From an uncultured Chloroflexales bacterium (lineage in GTDB: Bacteria > Chloroflexota > Chloroflexia > Chloroflexales > Chloroflexaceae): 64,000 nucleotides of DNA. The DNA lies in the NCBI GenBank assembly GCA_937902315.1, contig CALGUG010000065.1, positions 124,001-188,000 on the forward strand, read 5' to 3'. The notes beneath the pieces are model-generated. The model saw only the letters and a program-made list of their open reading frames with translations, searched no databases and had not been told where the DNA came from. Made by a program: the position numbers and the translations under genes. Of this stretch, positions 45,665-54,092 are shown one piece after another. Each line of letters opens with the position of its first letter. The first letter of the stretch is position 1.

Positions 45665-45691
45665 GAGCCGAGAGCCTAGGGCCCTCGGCTC
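45665..45691 (-). other. Hairpin between ilvN and ilvC
   Basis: GAGCCGAG and CTCGGCTC with further inner pairs around CCTAGG form a GC-rich hairpin in the 98-base gap. Confidence 0.55.
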
Positions 45692-45706
45692 AACACTCAT
45701 CACCTA

Positions 45707-46243
45707 TCAATTTAATGGCTGAGCAACGTGTCCATTGCTCGCTTCGACATACTCGCTAGCCTGATGGCCGCGAGCACCCCGTACCATAGCGATACGGCCT
45801 GTGCGCATCATCTCCTTGATGCCAAAGGGGCGAATTACATCGATAAAGTTTTCAACCTTGCCAGGTGCGCCGGTCATCTCGACGATCATCGAGTTGGTGC
45901 CGATATCAACAACCTTTGCATTGAAAACATTCGCCAAGGAAATAATATCTGTACGAGTCGTCGGTGTCGAATGGATCTTCACCAAGACCATCTCGCGCTC
46001 AACGGTCGGATCGTCGGTCACATCGCTTACCTTAATGACCTCGATCAAACGATAGAGCTGCTTAACCACCTGCTCGACATGGTCCGATTCTACCACCAAA
46101 GTAATGCGGCTGATTTCGGGCGTTTCACTATGCCCAACGGCCAAGCTTTCGATATTGAAACCGCGCCGTCGGATCAAGCCCACAAAGCGGCTCAACACGC
46201 CGGGGCGATCCTGAACTAAGGCGACAATCGTATGCTTTTTCAA
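45707..46243 (-). CDS. ilvN: Acetolactate synthase regulatory subunit
   Basis: A 178-residue small subunit with an N-terminal ACT domain (TIVALVQDRPGVLSRFVGLIRRRGFNIESLAVG) and a C-terminal ALS_ss domain (FGIKEMMRTGRIAMVRG). It binds valine and activates IlvB. The start is judged to be TTG at 46243, because GAGGAG lies 7 bases before it and homology begins there; the longer frame from 46288 adds non-conserved residues. It follows ilvB directly. Confidence 0.93.
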   Translation of the reverse strand: MKKHTIVALVQDRPGVLSRFVGLIRRRGFNIESLAVGHSETPEISRITLVVESDHVEQVVKQLYRLIEVIKVSDVTDDPTVEREMVLVKIHSTPTTRTDIISLANVFNAKVVDIGTNSMIVEMTGAPGKVENFIDVIRPFGIKEMMRTGRIAMVRGARGHQASEYVEASNGHVAQPLN

Positions 46244-46327
46244 GGCGCTACTCCTCAAAGATTTGGGTCGTAGGAGGGCGAACCGCATCGGCGGCTCAAG
46301 CCCTCTACGACAGTAGGGATTGCGGTA

Positions 46328-48061
46328 TTACAACTCAGACACGTCCGTAATGGCATCGCCGATGCTAGCACCCTGGGGCACCATCGGCCATACGTTCACT
46401 TCGCGCTCGACGCGGAAGTCGATCAGCACAGGGCCATCGGTCGCGTAAGCCTCATCGATAGCGGCCTGTACATCTTCGGGGCGCTCGACCGTAATGCCCT
46501 TCCAATAGTAGGCCTCGGCCAGCTTAGCGAAGTTAGGACCGCTCAGAGGAGTACCGCTGTAGCGCTTGTTCTCGAACAGCTCTTGCCACTGACGCACCAT
46601 ACCCAAATAACCATTGTTGATGACGGCGATCTTGATATTCTTGATACCCTCTTGAATGATGGTCGCCATCTCTTGGTTGGTCATCTGGAAGCCACCATCG
46701 CCACAGATCGCCCAAACCGTATCTTCGGGGTGAGCGATCGCCACACCCATCGCTGCCGGAACCGCAAAGCCCATGGTTCCTGCGCCACCAGAGGTGATGT
46801 GCGTGCGCGGTCGGTAGTAGTCGAGCAGCTGGGCGGCCCACATCTGGTGCTGACCAACGTCAGTCACAACACGATAGTTGCCGCGCTCGTTCATAGTCTT
46901 GCTCAAAGCCGCATAAACATCGGCGGGCGGCAGCACCACATTCTCGTCGCGCTTGAAGTACTGCTGGCGAGTTTGGTGCTTGCTCTGCATCTCACGAATA
47001 TGCGAGATCCACGAGCCCATACGGCTGTGCAGTTCGCTCAGCTCCTGAGCCGAAGGCAGCTCTTCCAAGAGCGCCTGCAAGACCTGCTTGGCATCGCCGA
47101 CGATCGGCACCTGAACCTTAACGTTCTTGCCGATCTCCGAAGGATCGATATCGACGTGAATGACTTTGGCATTCGGTGCGAAGGTGCTCACCTTACCGGT
47201 CACGCGGTCGTCGAAACGAGCGCCGATGTTAAAGAGCACGTCACACTCTTGAATAGCCTTGTTCACATGAACCCAACCGTGCATACCGGGCATACCAATG
47301 CTCAGCGGGTGATCTTCGGGGAACGAGCCGATGCCGTGCAAGGTCGTAACCACTGGGATCGAGAGCTGCTCAGCGAATTCGCGCAACTCGGGCGCCGCTT
47401 CCGACATAATAACACCGTTACCGGAAATGATCAGCGGCTTCTTGGCGTTGATCAACATCTCAGCAGCTTCACGGATCTGGCGACGGTTGCCGGTATAGGT
47501 CGGCTTGTAACCGGGCAGGTGCAGCTTAACATCCCAATTGGGAACGGTCTTAGCGATCATAGCATCTTTGGTGATGTCGATCAGCACCGGGCCGGGGCGA
47601 CCCGTAGTTGCGATATGGATCGCCTCTTTGAAGACGTAGGGCAGATCCTCAACATTCTTCACCAAGTAGTTGTGCTTTGTAACCGGCATCGTGATGCCGA
47701 CGATATCGGTCTCTTGGAAGGCATCTTTGCCGAGCAGATGGCTGAACACCTGACCGGTAATTGCCAAGAGAGGTGTGCTATCCATCATGGCGTCGGCCAA
47801 AGGAGTCACCAAGTTGGTAGTACCCGGGCCGCTGGTTCCAATACACACACCGATTTTACCTGTTGAACGTGCGTATCCCTCGGCAGCGTGTCCGCCACCC
47901 TGCTCATGGCGGCATAACACATGGCGCAATTTGTCGCGGTATTCCCACATGGCATAGTAGAACGGCATAATCGCCCCGCCTGGGACACCGAACATAACTT
48001 CCACGCCTTCGCGGATCAACGCTTCACACATGATCTGCGCGCCGGTTCGTTGCTCGGACAT
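46328..48061 (-). CDS. ilvB: Acetolactate synthase large subunit
   Basis: A 577-residue ThDP enzyme with catalytic Glu in RHEQGGGHAAEGYAR, a central FAD-binding domain, and the ThDP motif GDGGFQMTNQE...NNGYLGMVRQWQ. It forms acetolactate or acetohydroxybutyrate, the first common step of Val/Leu/Ile synthesis. The ATG at 48061 is preceded by GGAGG at 5 bases and is preferred to an ATG 12 bases upstream. It lies upstream of ilvN, its regulatory subunit. Confidence 0.96.
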   Translation of the reverse strand: MSEQRTGAQIMCEALIREGVEVMFGVPGGAIMPFYYAMWEYRDKLRHVLCRHEQGGGHAAEGYARSTGKIGVCIGTSGPGTTNLVTPLADAMMDSTPLLAITGQVFSHLLGKDAFQETDIVGITMPVTKHNYLVKNVEDLPYVFKEAIHIATTGRPGPVLIDITKDAMIAKTVPNWDVKLHLPGYKPTYTGNRRQIREAAEMLINAKKPLIISGNGVIMSEAAPELREFAEQLSIPVVTTLHGIGSFPEDHPLSIGMPGMHGWVHVNKAIQECDVLFNIGARFDDRVTGKVSTFAPNAKVIHVDIDPSEIGKNVKVQVPIVGDAKQVLQALLEELPSAQELSELHSRMGSWISHIREMQSKHQTRQQYFKRDENVVLPPADVYAALSKTMNERGNYRVVTDVGQHQMWAAQLLDYYRPRTHITSGGAGTMGFAVPAAMGVAIAHPEDTVWAICGDGGFQMTNQEMATIIQEGIKNIKIAVINNGYLGMVRQWQELFENKRYSGTPLSGPNFAKLAEAYYWKGITVERPEDVQAAIDEAYATDGPVLIDFRVEREVNVWPMVPQGASIGDAITDVSEL

Positions 48062-48157
48062 TCGATCCTCCATATGTAGGGTCGGCTGGTGACAAAACCA
48101 TCAAGCCACCACGCCGGTCAAAATTCATTAATCGTATCACTCAATAGCCAGTGGACC

Positions 48158-48183
48158 AGAGAGCGGCCCATGGGCCGCTCTCT
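48158..48183 (-). other. Perfect 26-bp palindrome before ilvB
   Basis: AGAGAGCGGCCCA and its complement without a loop lie between the 69-residue ORF and ilvB. A folded RNA would need to open the central bases. No U-tract follows. Confidence 0.55.
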
Positions 48184-48191
48184 CAGCTCAC

Positions 48192-48401
48192 CTAGTCCAT
48201 ACCACACATGCGGTCAGTCGAGACATCTGCCTCGTCGTAGAAAAAGGTAGGCTGACCATCAGAAGCATGAGCCTCTGTAGTCTGACGGCTCTGCGCACGC
48301 GCCTGTACGAAGCGTGCGAAGTCGAGTACCGTTACAAGGTCGCTGGTTGGCAAACCCTCTAAAATACGCGCCACTTCGTATTGAATCATCGTGCTTTGCA
48401 T
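48192..48401 (-). CDS. Small DUF2281-like protein between ilvD and ilvB
   Basis: About 69 residues. The centre ARILEGLPTSDLVTVLDFARFVQARA resembles the LPxxxLxEVLDFxxFL helix of DUF2281 and of some toxin-antitoxin antitoxins. The C-terminal part is acidic. GGAG lies 6 bases before the ATG at 48401. No toxin gene is adjacent; it is embedded in the ilv operon, so a regulatory or structural partner of the pathway is possible. Function unknown. Confidence 0.65.
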   Translation of the reverse strand: MQSTMIQYEVARILEGLPTSDLVTVLDFARFVQARAQSRQTTEAHASDGQPTFFYDEADVSTDRMCGMD

Positions 48402-48460
48402 AGTCGTCTCCATCCTTTATAACTAAGACTTTATTAGGCCATCATCTCGAAACGAGAGTC

Positions 48461-50146
48461 CTACTTCAACACTGCGCCGTTGCTTGCGTTTGTGACAAGT
48501 CGTGCATAGCGCGACAGCCAGCCTCGCTTGAACTTCGGTTCAGGCGCCTGCCAGCTCTTCAAGCGCTCTGCAAACTCTTCTTCACTCACATCAACCGACA
48601 AGGTGCGAGCGTTCAGATCGATCGTGATCATATCGCCATCGCGAATCAGGCCGATCGGGCCGCCTTCAGCAGCCTCGGGGCTGATGTGGCCGATACACAG
48701 GCCACGCGTACCACCGCTAAAGCGACCATCGGTCAGCAGTGCGGTAGTGCTGCTCAGCGCCGGAATACCCTTGACCATACTGGTCAGCGCCAACATTTCA
48801 CGCATACCTGGGCCGCCGCGCGGGCCTTCGTAGCGCACCACAATCACATCGCCGGGATTGATCTTGCCATTCACAACGGCGTTGGTTGCAGACTCTTCGC
48901 TATCGAAGACACGAGCCGGACCACGGAAGTTCATTTCGTGCTGATCGACTGCGCCGACCTTAATAATAGCGCCCTCAGGCGCCAAATTTCCAAACAGTAC
49001 ACTTAGGGCGCCACGCTCGCTATGCGGGTTGGTGATAGGGCGAATACACTCACTGTTGCGAACCTCGGCATGCTGCAGGTTTTCGCCCAGAGTCTTGCCG
49101 GTCACGGTCGGAACATCCAGCTTCAGTGCGCCCGGCTTCTTAGCGATCTCGGCCAAAATAGCCTGCACGCCACCTGCCGCATGCACATCTTGAATATGCC
49201 ACTGGCGATCGCCGTCCCAAGCGGGCGAAACCTTCGCCAAGTGCGGCACGCGGTTAGAAACCTCGTTAAAGCGCTCGATCGGGTAATCCAGACCGGCCTC
49301 ACGGGTTAGCGCCAATACGTGCAGCACTGTGTTGGTCGAACCGCCCATCGCCACGTCCAAAGCCATGGCGTTATCGATAGCATCTTGAGTAACGATATCA
49401 AGGAAGCGTACGTTCTGTTCAACCAGTTTAATAATTTGTTCAGCAGCTTTGCGAGCAAGTTCGTGGCGTTCGGGCGAGATTGCGGGGATTGTTCCGTTAC
49501 CGGGGAGAGCGATACCGAGGGCTTCACAGAGGCAGTTCATCGAGTTTGCGGTGAACATGCCACTACAACTCCCACAGGTCGGACAACTGATTTGCTCCAA
49601 CTTCAACAACTGCTCATCGCTGATCTCGCCAGAAGCGCGCTTGCCAACCGCTTCAAAAACCGTGATCAAGTCGCTCTTTTTGCCTGTGCCGTCATCGCCA
49701 GCCATCATCGGGCCGCCCGAAACAAAGATCGTCGGGATATTGACACGAGCAGCGCCCATCAGCATACCGGGAGTGATCTTGTCACAGTTCGGGATACAGA
49801 TCATGGCGTCAAAATGGTGGGCCGCAACAACCGTCTCAACGCTATCGGCGATCAACTCGCGCGAGGGCAGCGAATAGCTCATACCCTCGTGACCCATCAC
49901 GATACCATCATCAACGCCGATCGTATTGAATTCAAAAGGCACACCACCAGCCGCGCGCACCGCTTCTTTCACAATGCGACCGAACTCCTGCAAGTGGACG
50001 TGCCCAGGAATGATGTCGATATACGAGTTACAGATCGCAATAAACGGCTTATTGAAATCTGACTCATCCTTAATTTGACCAGTTGCCCGCAATAAACTTC
50101 GATGCGGAGCACGCTCAAAGCCACGTTTGATCGTATCAGAGCGCAT
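48461..50146 (-). CDS. ilvD: Dihydroxy-acid dehydratase
   Basis: A 561-residue IlvD. Cluster and metal motifs are visible: CNSYIDIIPGH, PNCDKITPGM, CPTCGSCSGMFTANSMNCL and, near the C-terminus, DGRFSGGTRG. It dehydrates the dihydroxy acids to 2-oxo acids for Val, Leu and Ile. The ATG at 50146 with AAGGAAG upstream is preferred. It is the first enzyme gene of the superoperon and lies about 400 bases downstream of the attenuator. Confidence 0.96.
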   Translation of the reverse strand: MRSDTIKRGFERAPHRSLLRATGQIKDESDFNKPFIAICNSYIDIIPGHVHLQEFGRIVKEAVRAAGGVPFEFNTIGVDDGIVMGHEGMSYSLPSRELIADSVETVVAAHHFDAMICIPNCDKITPGMLMGAARVNIPTIFVSGGPMMAGDDGTGKKSDLITVFEAVGKRASGEISDEQLLKLEQISCPTCGSCSGMFTANSMNCLCEALGIALPGNGTIPAISPERHELARKAAEQIIKLVEQNVRFLDIVTQDAIDNAMALDVAMGGSTNTVLHVLALTREAGLDYPIERFNEVSNRVPHLAKVSPAWDGDRQWHIQDVHAAGGVQAILAEIAKKPGALKLDVPTVTGKTLGENLQHAEVRNSECIRPITNPHSERGALSVLFGNLAPEGAIIKVGAVDQHEMNFRGPARVFDSEESATNAVVNGKINPGDVIVVRYEGPRGGPGMREMLALTSMVKGIPALSSTTALLTDGRFSGGTRGLCIGHISPEAAEGGPIGLIRDGDMITIDLNARTLSVDVSEEEFAERLKSWQAPEPKFKRGWLSRYARLVTNASNGAVLK

Positions 50147-50354
50147 AATCACTTCCTTGATAACTGCACAACGAGAGTCAACGTGATGCAGAGTGCATCA
50201 CTTACACTATTAAAATCGTATCTTCACCTTGGTGATAAGTTCACGGGCACACGTTGACGAACCAGGGCCTGAGCCTCTGGTCGCCACGTCGTTGTGGCGG
50301 CATCGCGCCAATGTTGGCAGCGATCAAGAAGCGGAGGCAATTGTGAAATTCACG

Positions 50355-50474
50355 CTATCGGCGGCGAGGTTCGCGACGCACGGGAACCGGTTTTAAAACT
50401 GGTACAGGTACAGGCACTGGTTTTGGCCCAAGACCCGCAAGTACATCCTTTAGCACCTGAATAATTCGTTTCAT
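50355..50474 (-). CDS. Possible 39-residue Pro/Val-rich small protein
   Basis: A frame starting MKRIIQVLKDVLAGLGPK and continuing with PVPVPVPV, LKPVPV and a basic RREPRRR tail ends at TAG. The peptide has a clear pattern (amphipathic start, PV repeat, Arg tail), which suggests it is real, but its ribosome-binding site is weak (GGATGG). It sits between the attenuator and ilvD. It could be a small protein or a second valine-sensitive leader. Confidence 0.4.
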   Translation of the reverse strand: MKRIIQVLKDVLAGLGPKPVPVPVPVLKPVPVRREPRRR

Positions 50475-50540
50475 CTTGCATCCATCCGACGTGGTTAAAC
50501 GTCGTCGGTGCGTAATCCATTCTGAAACCTAGTAGCAAGA

Positions 50541-50612
50541 AAGCCTCCCAGATTACTTTGGGAGGCTCTCTCGCACTTTATATCTTCACTCGCCCTGGGT
50601 TAGCCTCCCAAA
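50541..50612 (-). promoter_or_regulatory. ilv-leu transcription attenuator (antiterminator/terminator)
   Basis: In transcript order, segment A is TTTGGGAGGCT (50612-50602), B is AGCCTCCCAAA (50567-50557) and C is TGGGAGGCT (50550-50542, running into TTTCTTGC). A and B pair perfectly over 11 bases. B and C pair over 9 or more bases and form a terminator with a short U-rich tail. A is inside the last codons of the leader peptide, so a ribosome that finishes the peptide blocks A and allows termination. A ribosome stalled at the upstream Leu/Val/Ile codons frees A. The mechanism is inferred from the classical ilv/leu model. Confidence 0.85.
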
Positions 50613-50683
50613 CAATTATTGCTCCACCCAATAAGGAGGAGTACTACGAGGATAAGGCTAATTACGAGCGACTTAGAATTCAT
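50600..50683 (-). CDS. ilv-leu operon leader peptide (27 residues)
   Basis: The frame begins MNSKS and continues LVISLILVVLLLI, 12 branched-chain residues out of 13, then GWSNNCLGG and a TAA stop. The stop lies in the A segment of the attenuator. It starts about 40 bases after a strong promoter and has a weak AAGAAG ribosome-binding site. The position, composition and overlap with alternative hairpins are exactly those of enterobacterial ilv/leu leader peptides; sequence similarity to them is not claimed. Confidence 0.85.
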   Translation of the reverse strand: MNSKSLVISLILVVLLLIGWSNNCLGG

Positions 50684-50730
50684 TGGATTACTTCTTAGTA
50701 AATAAGATAGTTGTTTCAATCAACGTGCCT

Positions 50731-50759
50731 AGAATAACATATCGTAAACGCTCTGTCAA
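50731..50759 (-). promoter_or_regulatory. Sigma-70-type promoter of ilv-leu superoperon
   Basis: On the minus strand TTGACA (50759-50754), a 17-base spacer and TATTCT (50736-50731) stand about 50 bases before the leader-peptide start. Confidence 0.82.
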
Positions 50760-50897
50760 GTCGAAACCCTCGAACTCAAACAGCCAATATAACCGATTGA
50801 AAAGGCATATATCGCGTTTTTTACTATTTTCAAGGAATTACGATAATCTTTCTCAACTAGAAAGATTTGTAAAAAACAAGCGCTTACAGCGATATGA

Positions 50898-51378
50898 TAC
50901 CAAATCCACCCGCTACCTTCAGAGCCCTAGCGGCTTAGTCTCTCCCATCCATTCGATCCCTAGCGCGTCCGCCTACGGCTACCAAATGGGCTAGCCACCC
51001 TCATCCCCGGCCCTTCCCCCGCAACTATGCATTAGCCAACAGTCGTGTCGGCAGCAAAAGGCGATCGTTCGCATAGCATCGCGGGAGTATCCTTGAGAGC
51101 ACAGAACGCGGAGAGCTTGTATGCGCTACGCGAAATCGCATACAACATCAACATTCACCCCTCTCCTGCTTGCGGGAGAGGGGGCTGGGGGGTGAGGGCT
51201 GATAACGCTGACCGTATGGAGATTTGTGGGTAATGTACAGCTCCCGCAATGCGGGAGAAGGGTGCGTAATCTGTACTAAAACAACACTCTTTCTAAAAAC
51301 GACACGCCTACACTGCCAAAAAACTCGACATTGATACATGTCACTCTGCCGCAGCCCAAAAACTAATCGAATTTGGTA
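50898..51378. mobile_element. Composite of MITE termini and GTAGGC repeat
   Basis: The left terminus TACCAAATCC (50898) and the right terminus CGAATTTGGTA (to 51378) are inverted and TA-flanked, but 480 bases apart. Between them are an inverted GTAGGC core (50964-50981, copy 10), a shortened hairpin TTGTATGCG...CGCATACAA (51117-51145), and a hairpin-rich CCCTCTCC...GGGAGAGGGGG stretch (51163-51195). No coding sequence is recognised in 50760-51427. Confidence 0.6.
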
Positions 51379-51427
51379 TAACCAACAAAGAAATGACTCA
51401 AAGTGCCAAAAATCTGCGCGATAGGCC

Positions 51428-52714
51428 CTAAACTTGAGCACGCGGCACAGCCAGATAGCGTACATGCGCTTTAGCCGCTTCGCGCGCTGCCTGCTCGGCC
51501 CAAGCCAATACACGCCGCTCTAAGGCTTGAGCTGCAACATCATGACGAACGATTACTTTATGTAAATAGAGCGTGTCGAGCACTTGTTTGGAATCTTGAT
51601 CTTCATCGTACCATTGTAGCCTAAGCGCGGCTACATCCTCCCCCTGATCTGCCACAAGATAGACCTCGCCACGTTCGATCGATGCCAGCAGAGCGCGCTG
51701 ATCCGGCACATTCAGCTTCCACTGCTGCAGAGCCTGCTTTTTATCTCCTGCCACCGCTTGGACTAACAGCTGCTCGACGCTAGCTACATCACCATGTTCG
51801 GCCCGTCGCAGATCTAACGAGGGTTCGAGGCCATCGCCCAGCGTATAGTACGGCTGCAAAACAAACACATGGTACGACTTGTTTTGGTAGGGCCAAAAAT
51901 TCAAGCTACAGAACTCTTCAAAGGCAGCCTCATCCATCGCGCGACCCGGATAGGCGCTGTGCAGCCAACGGTGGGCGGCGACAATCTGGGGACGAGCGGT
52001 ACGAAATTCATGCGCAAAAATACGCCCCGCAATGCCACAGTTTTCAATCAATTTCGTGCGCCGAATCTCAGCAAAGAGCGCATCATAATCGAAGGGTACT
52101 CTGCGCTGGGTGGCCCGCCAACCGTGGTCATCTCCTTCGAGCAGCATATAACGAGCTTGCTGAATACCATCGAGCGGCAGACCGACCGAACCGGGATTAA
52201 GCAGATGCCAACGATCCACCTGACGGTCGAGCACAAGGTGGGTATGCGCGACCACAACCGTCCCTTCGTCGATGCCCGCCAGCTTTTCGCACAGGTAATC
52301 GTCGCTATGGTGGTGAAAGAAGCCGTGGAAGGGTGTTTCGGGGCTGGCATGGAAGACGCGTAGAGGAGGAGCATCGCGAAAGCGCAACGAGAGCGTATCG
52401 GGCCAACAAGCCATACGCTTCAGATTATCAGAACCTAGCAGCTCCTGCGTCCACGCCGTCATAGTGTGATTCTTCCATTCGGCAGGTGCGCGCACTGTAT
52501 TGTAATCAAGCAGATAGTATTCGTGGTTGCCCCGAATCAGCGGCCAGCCCGCCTGAACAATCCGTTCGACCACTTGACGCGGATACGGCCCACGTCCAAC
52601 CAGATCGCCGAGCACAACAATCTGATCGACATCATGATGTGCGATATCTTCTAAAACAGCTTCAAGCGCTGGCAGATTGGCATGAATGTCAGCGATCACA
52701 GCGAGACGGGTCAT
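51428..52714 (-). CDS. Metallophosphoesterase-GNAT fusion
   Basis: A 428-residue protein. Residues 1-240 are a calcineurin-like phosphoesterase with all metal motifs: DIHAN, GDLVGRGP, GNHE, and AHTHL; it is closest to YfcE/MJ0936-like phosphodiesterases. A linker follows, then residues 310-428 resemble a GNAT acetyltransferase (a strand-helix start LDLRRAEHGDVASVEQLLVQ and a closing LERRVLAWAEQAAREAAKAHVRYL). AAGGAG lies before the ATG at 52714, so a longer frame is rejected. Substrate unknown. Confidence 0.75.
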   Translation of the reverse strand: MTRLAVIADIHANLPALEAVLEDIAHHDVDQIVVLGDLVGRGPYPRQVVERIVQAGWPLIRGNHEYYLLDYNTVRAPAEWKNHTMTAWTQELLGSDNLKRMACWPDTLSLRFRDAPPLRVFHASPETPFHGFFHHHSDDYLCEKLAGIDEGTVVVAHTHLVLDRQVDRWHLLNPGSVGLPLDGIQQARYMLLEGDDHGWRATQRRVPFDYDALFAEIRRTKLIENCGIAGRIFAHEFRTARPQIVAAHRWLHSAYPGRAMDEAAFEEFCSLNFWPYQNKSYHVFVLQPYYTLGDGLEPSLDLRRAEHGDVASVEQLLVQAVAGDKKQALQQWKLNVPDQRALLASIERGEVYLVADQGEDVAALRLQWYDEDQDSKQVLDTLYLHKVIVRHDVAAQALERRVLAWAEQAAREAAKAHVRYLAVPRAQV

Positions 52715-52771
52715 TGGCGGCTCCTTTTCTTGGCAGATCCGCTTAGGCAGATCTGCTCGATGTACATAAGC

Positions 52772-52807
52772 GAGGCGTAGCATCCTTCAATAAGGATACT
52801 ACGCCTC
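52772..52807. terminator. Hairpin after glyoxalase-like gene
   Basis: GAGGCGTAGCATCCTT pairs with AAGGATACTACGCCTC (one mismatch) with a 4-base loop, between two minus-strand genes. Confidence 0.55.
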
Positions 52808-52828
52808 ACCTAGAGAGCCATTACAGCT

Positions 52829-53605
52829 TTAGTGAACTAAGGCGATCGGCACATTGTGGCTCAATACCGTGTCGAGCACGAGCTTGGTTTCGCCGGTTGT
52901 GGCGAGCGAAAGGGCGTAGATGCCTTCGCCGCGTAGCGCGATCGCTCCCGACAGCGGGCTGCTCGCATCAAGCGGCTGAGCCAGTGTGATGGTCGTTCCG
53001 CCGAATTCGTAGATTGCGAGGGCGGCACCCAACGGTGCAACCTTGGCGATCGGCGCTTTAGGACGATCGAGCAGTGCAGCGTATTGATCGACGGCCTTAT
53101 CGATGTCGGTCACGGCGACTGTCACCCCAGCGATGCCCTGCACACCGTTGGCGTGAATGCGCGCCTCGCCTTCGGGCACGCGCAAGGAGCGCGGCGTCAG
53201 GTCACCACACAAGAAGGGCAAGCCAGCTGCAGGCGGCTCGCCGATCTGCCACTCAAGGCGCTGACCATCGGGGCGCAAACGACCGCCCGCCGTGGGGCCA
53301 GTGTAAGCCAAGCCACGGGCCTGAATGCCTGCGATATCGCTGGCTGCGTCGCTCGGCAGCAGGGCATAGTCGATCAGACCCTCACCAGATTGTACATTCT
53401 TCCACCAGCGATGACCGGGAGCTTCTCGTTTGAAGGCGATCAGTTCAAAATAGCTTCCATCATTGAAAGGAATAAGCGCGTTGTGGGTGTTACCATCGGC
53501 GTGCTCGCCGCCAACGGTTACGGTAAAACCGAGCGCGCGGTAATCCGCAATCGCTGCATCGAGATCCTTGACCAAAATCACGATGTGATCAACTATCTGG
53601 ATCAT
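52829..53605 (-). CDS. VOC/glyoxalase-like protein (Glyoxalase_3 type)
   Basis: A 258-residue protein with two VOC-like halves. The first half shows VDHIVILVKDLDAAIADYRALGFTV, a metal-type His, and a Glu in SYFELIAF; this matches the Glyoxalase_3 group with a long spacer. The second half (GVTVAVTDIDKAVDQYAALL) repeats the fold. VOC enzymes range from isomerases to dioxygenases, so the reaction cannot be stated. AAAGGA precedes the ATG by 8 bases. It is probably monocistronic. Confidence 0.8.
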   Translation of the reverse strand: MIQIVDHIVILVKDLDAAIADYRALGFTVTVGGEHADGNTHNALIPFNDGSYFELIAFKREAPGHRWWKNVQSGEGLIDYALLPSDAASDIAGIQARGLAYTGPTAGGRLRPDGQRLEWQIGEPPAAGLPFLCGDLTPRSLRVPEGEARIHANGVQGIAGVTVAVTDIDKAVDQYAALLDRPKAPIAKVAPLGAALAIYEFGGTTITLAQPLDASSPLSGAIALRGEGIYALSLATTGETKLVLDTVLSHNVPIALVH

Positions 53606-53777
53606 GAAGGCCGTCCTTTCTAGATTAACAAACCAAACTATTGTATACCAAAATTCGCTAACAATACGCTGGCAGAGTGTCTATTAGCATTCGACAAGCA
53701 CCCAAGCCTATGTTATGCTAAACCATCGAACATCGCTTCCCTGCGCGCATAAAGTGAGGAGTAAACCTTCGAGATCC

Positions 53778-54083
53778 ATGGGAAATGTCGCAACAAAAGT
53801 TCTAGTGGTACGTCTTATCGCTTGGAGCGTCGGAGGTCTAGTTGGTCTGCTCTGCGCTCGTTTAGTGGCGCGGCTCTTGGCAGGTCGAGCAGAAAATAGC
53901 GCTTTAGCCCTGCTCTATCGCATTACCGACCCGCTGATCGCTCCGTTTACTCGTTTAGACCGGGGCCAACCGCAATTCGGCGCCACGCTCGAGCTTTCAA
54001 ACTTGACTCTGATACTGATCGGATCACTGTTGGGCTTTATCATTTGGCGCTGGTGTCTCCACTGGTCTTGGAAGCAGAAGTAG
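53778..54083 (+). CDS. YggT-like small membrane protein
   Basis: About 101 residues with two membrane helices. The loop ALLYRITDPLIAPFTRL between them is typical of YggT proteins, whose role is linked to envelope or division-site functions in some bacteria. The start is uncertain: ATG 53778 fits the family length, while 53715 is further upstream; the GAGGAG at 53756 lies between. It is followed after 9 bases by another membrane protein gene. Confidence 0.68.
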   Translation: MGNVATKVLVVRLIAWSVGGLVGLLCARLVARLLAGRAENSALALLYRITDPLIAPFTRLDRGQPQFGATLELSNLTLILIGSLLGFIIWRWCLHWSWKQK

Positions 54084-54092
54084 AGGTGCAGC

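Noticed and set aside
42848..49500. Long plus-strand frames opposite ilvC, ilvB, leuA, leuC and ilvD
   Set aside because: They are antisense shadows of strongly conserved enzymes and lack ribosome-binding sites.
50350..50538. A longer minus-strand frame (62 codons) before ilvD
   Set aside because: It overlaps the 39-codon PV-rich frame in another phase, has no ribosome-binding site and an irregular composition; the attenuator leader explains the region better.
50600..50640. T-box riboswitch (GGGTGGAG resembles a T-box core)
   Set aside because: The UGGA bulge would not match tRNA ends for Ile, Leu or Val, no stem I was seen, and the Leu/Val/Ile-rich leader peptide with A/B/C hairpins accounts for the sequence.
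51148..51513. 121-codon minus frame between the ilv region and the phosphoesterase gene
   Set aside because: It covers a MITE terminus and the GC-rich hairpin stretch and overlaps the real phosphoesterase gene end in another phase.
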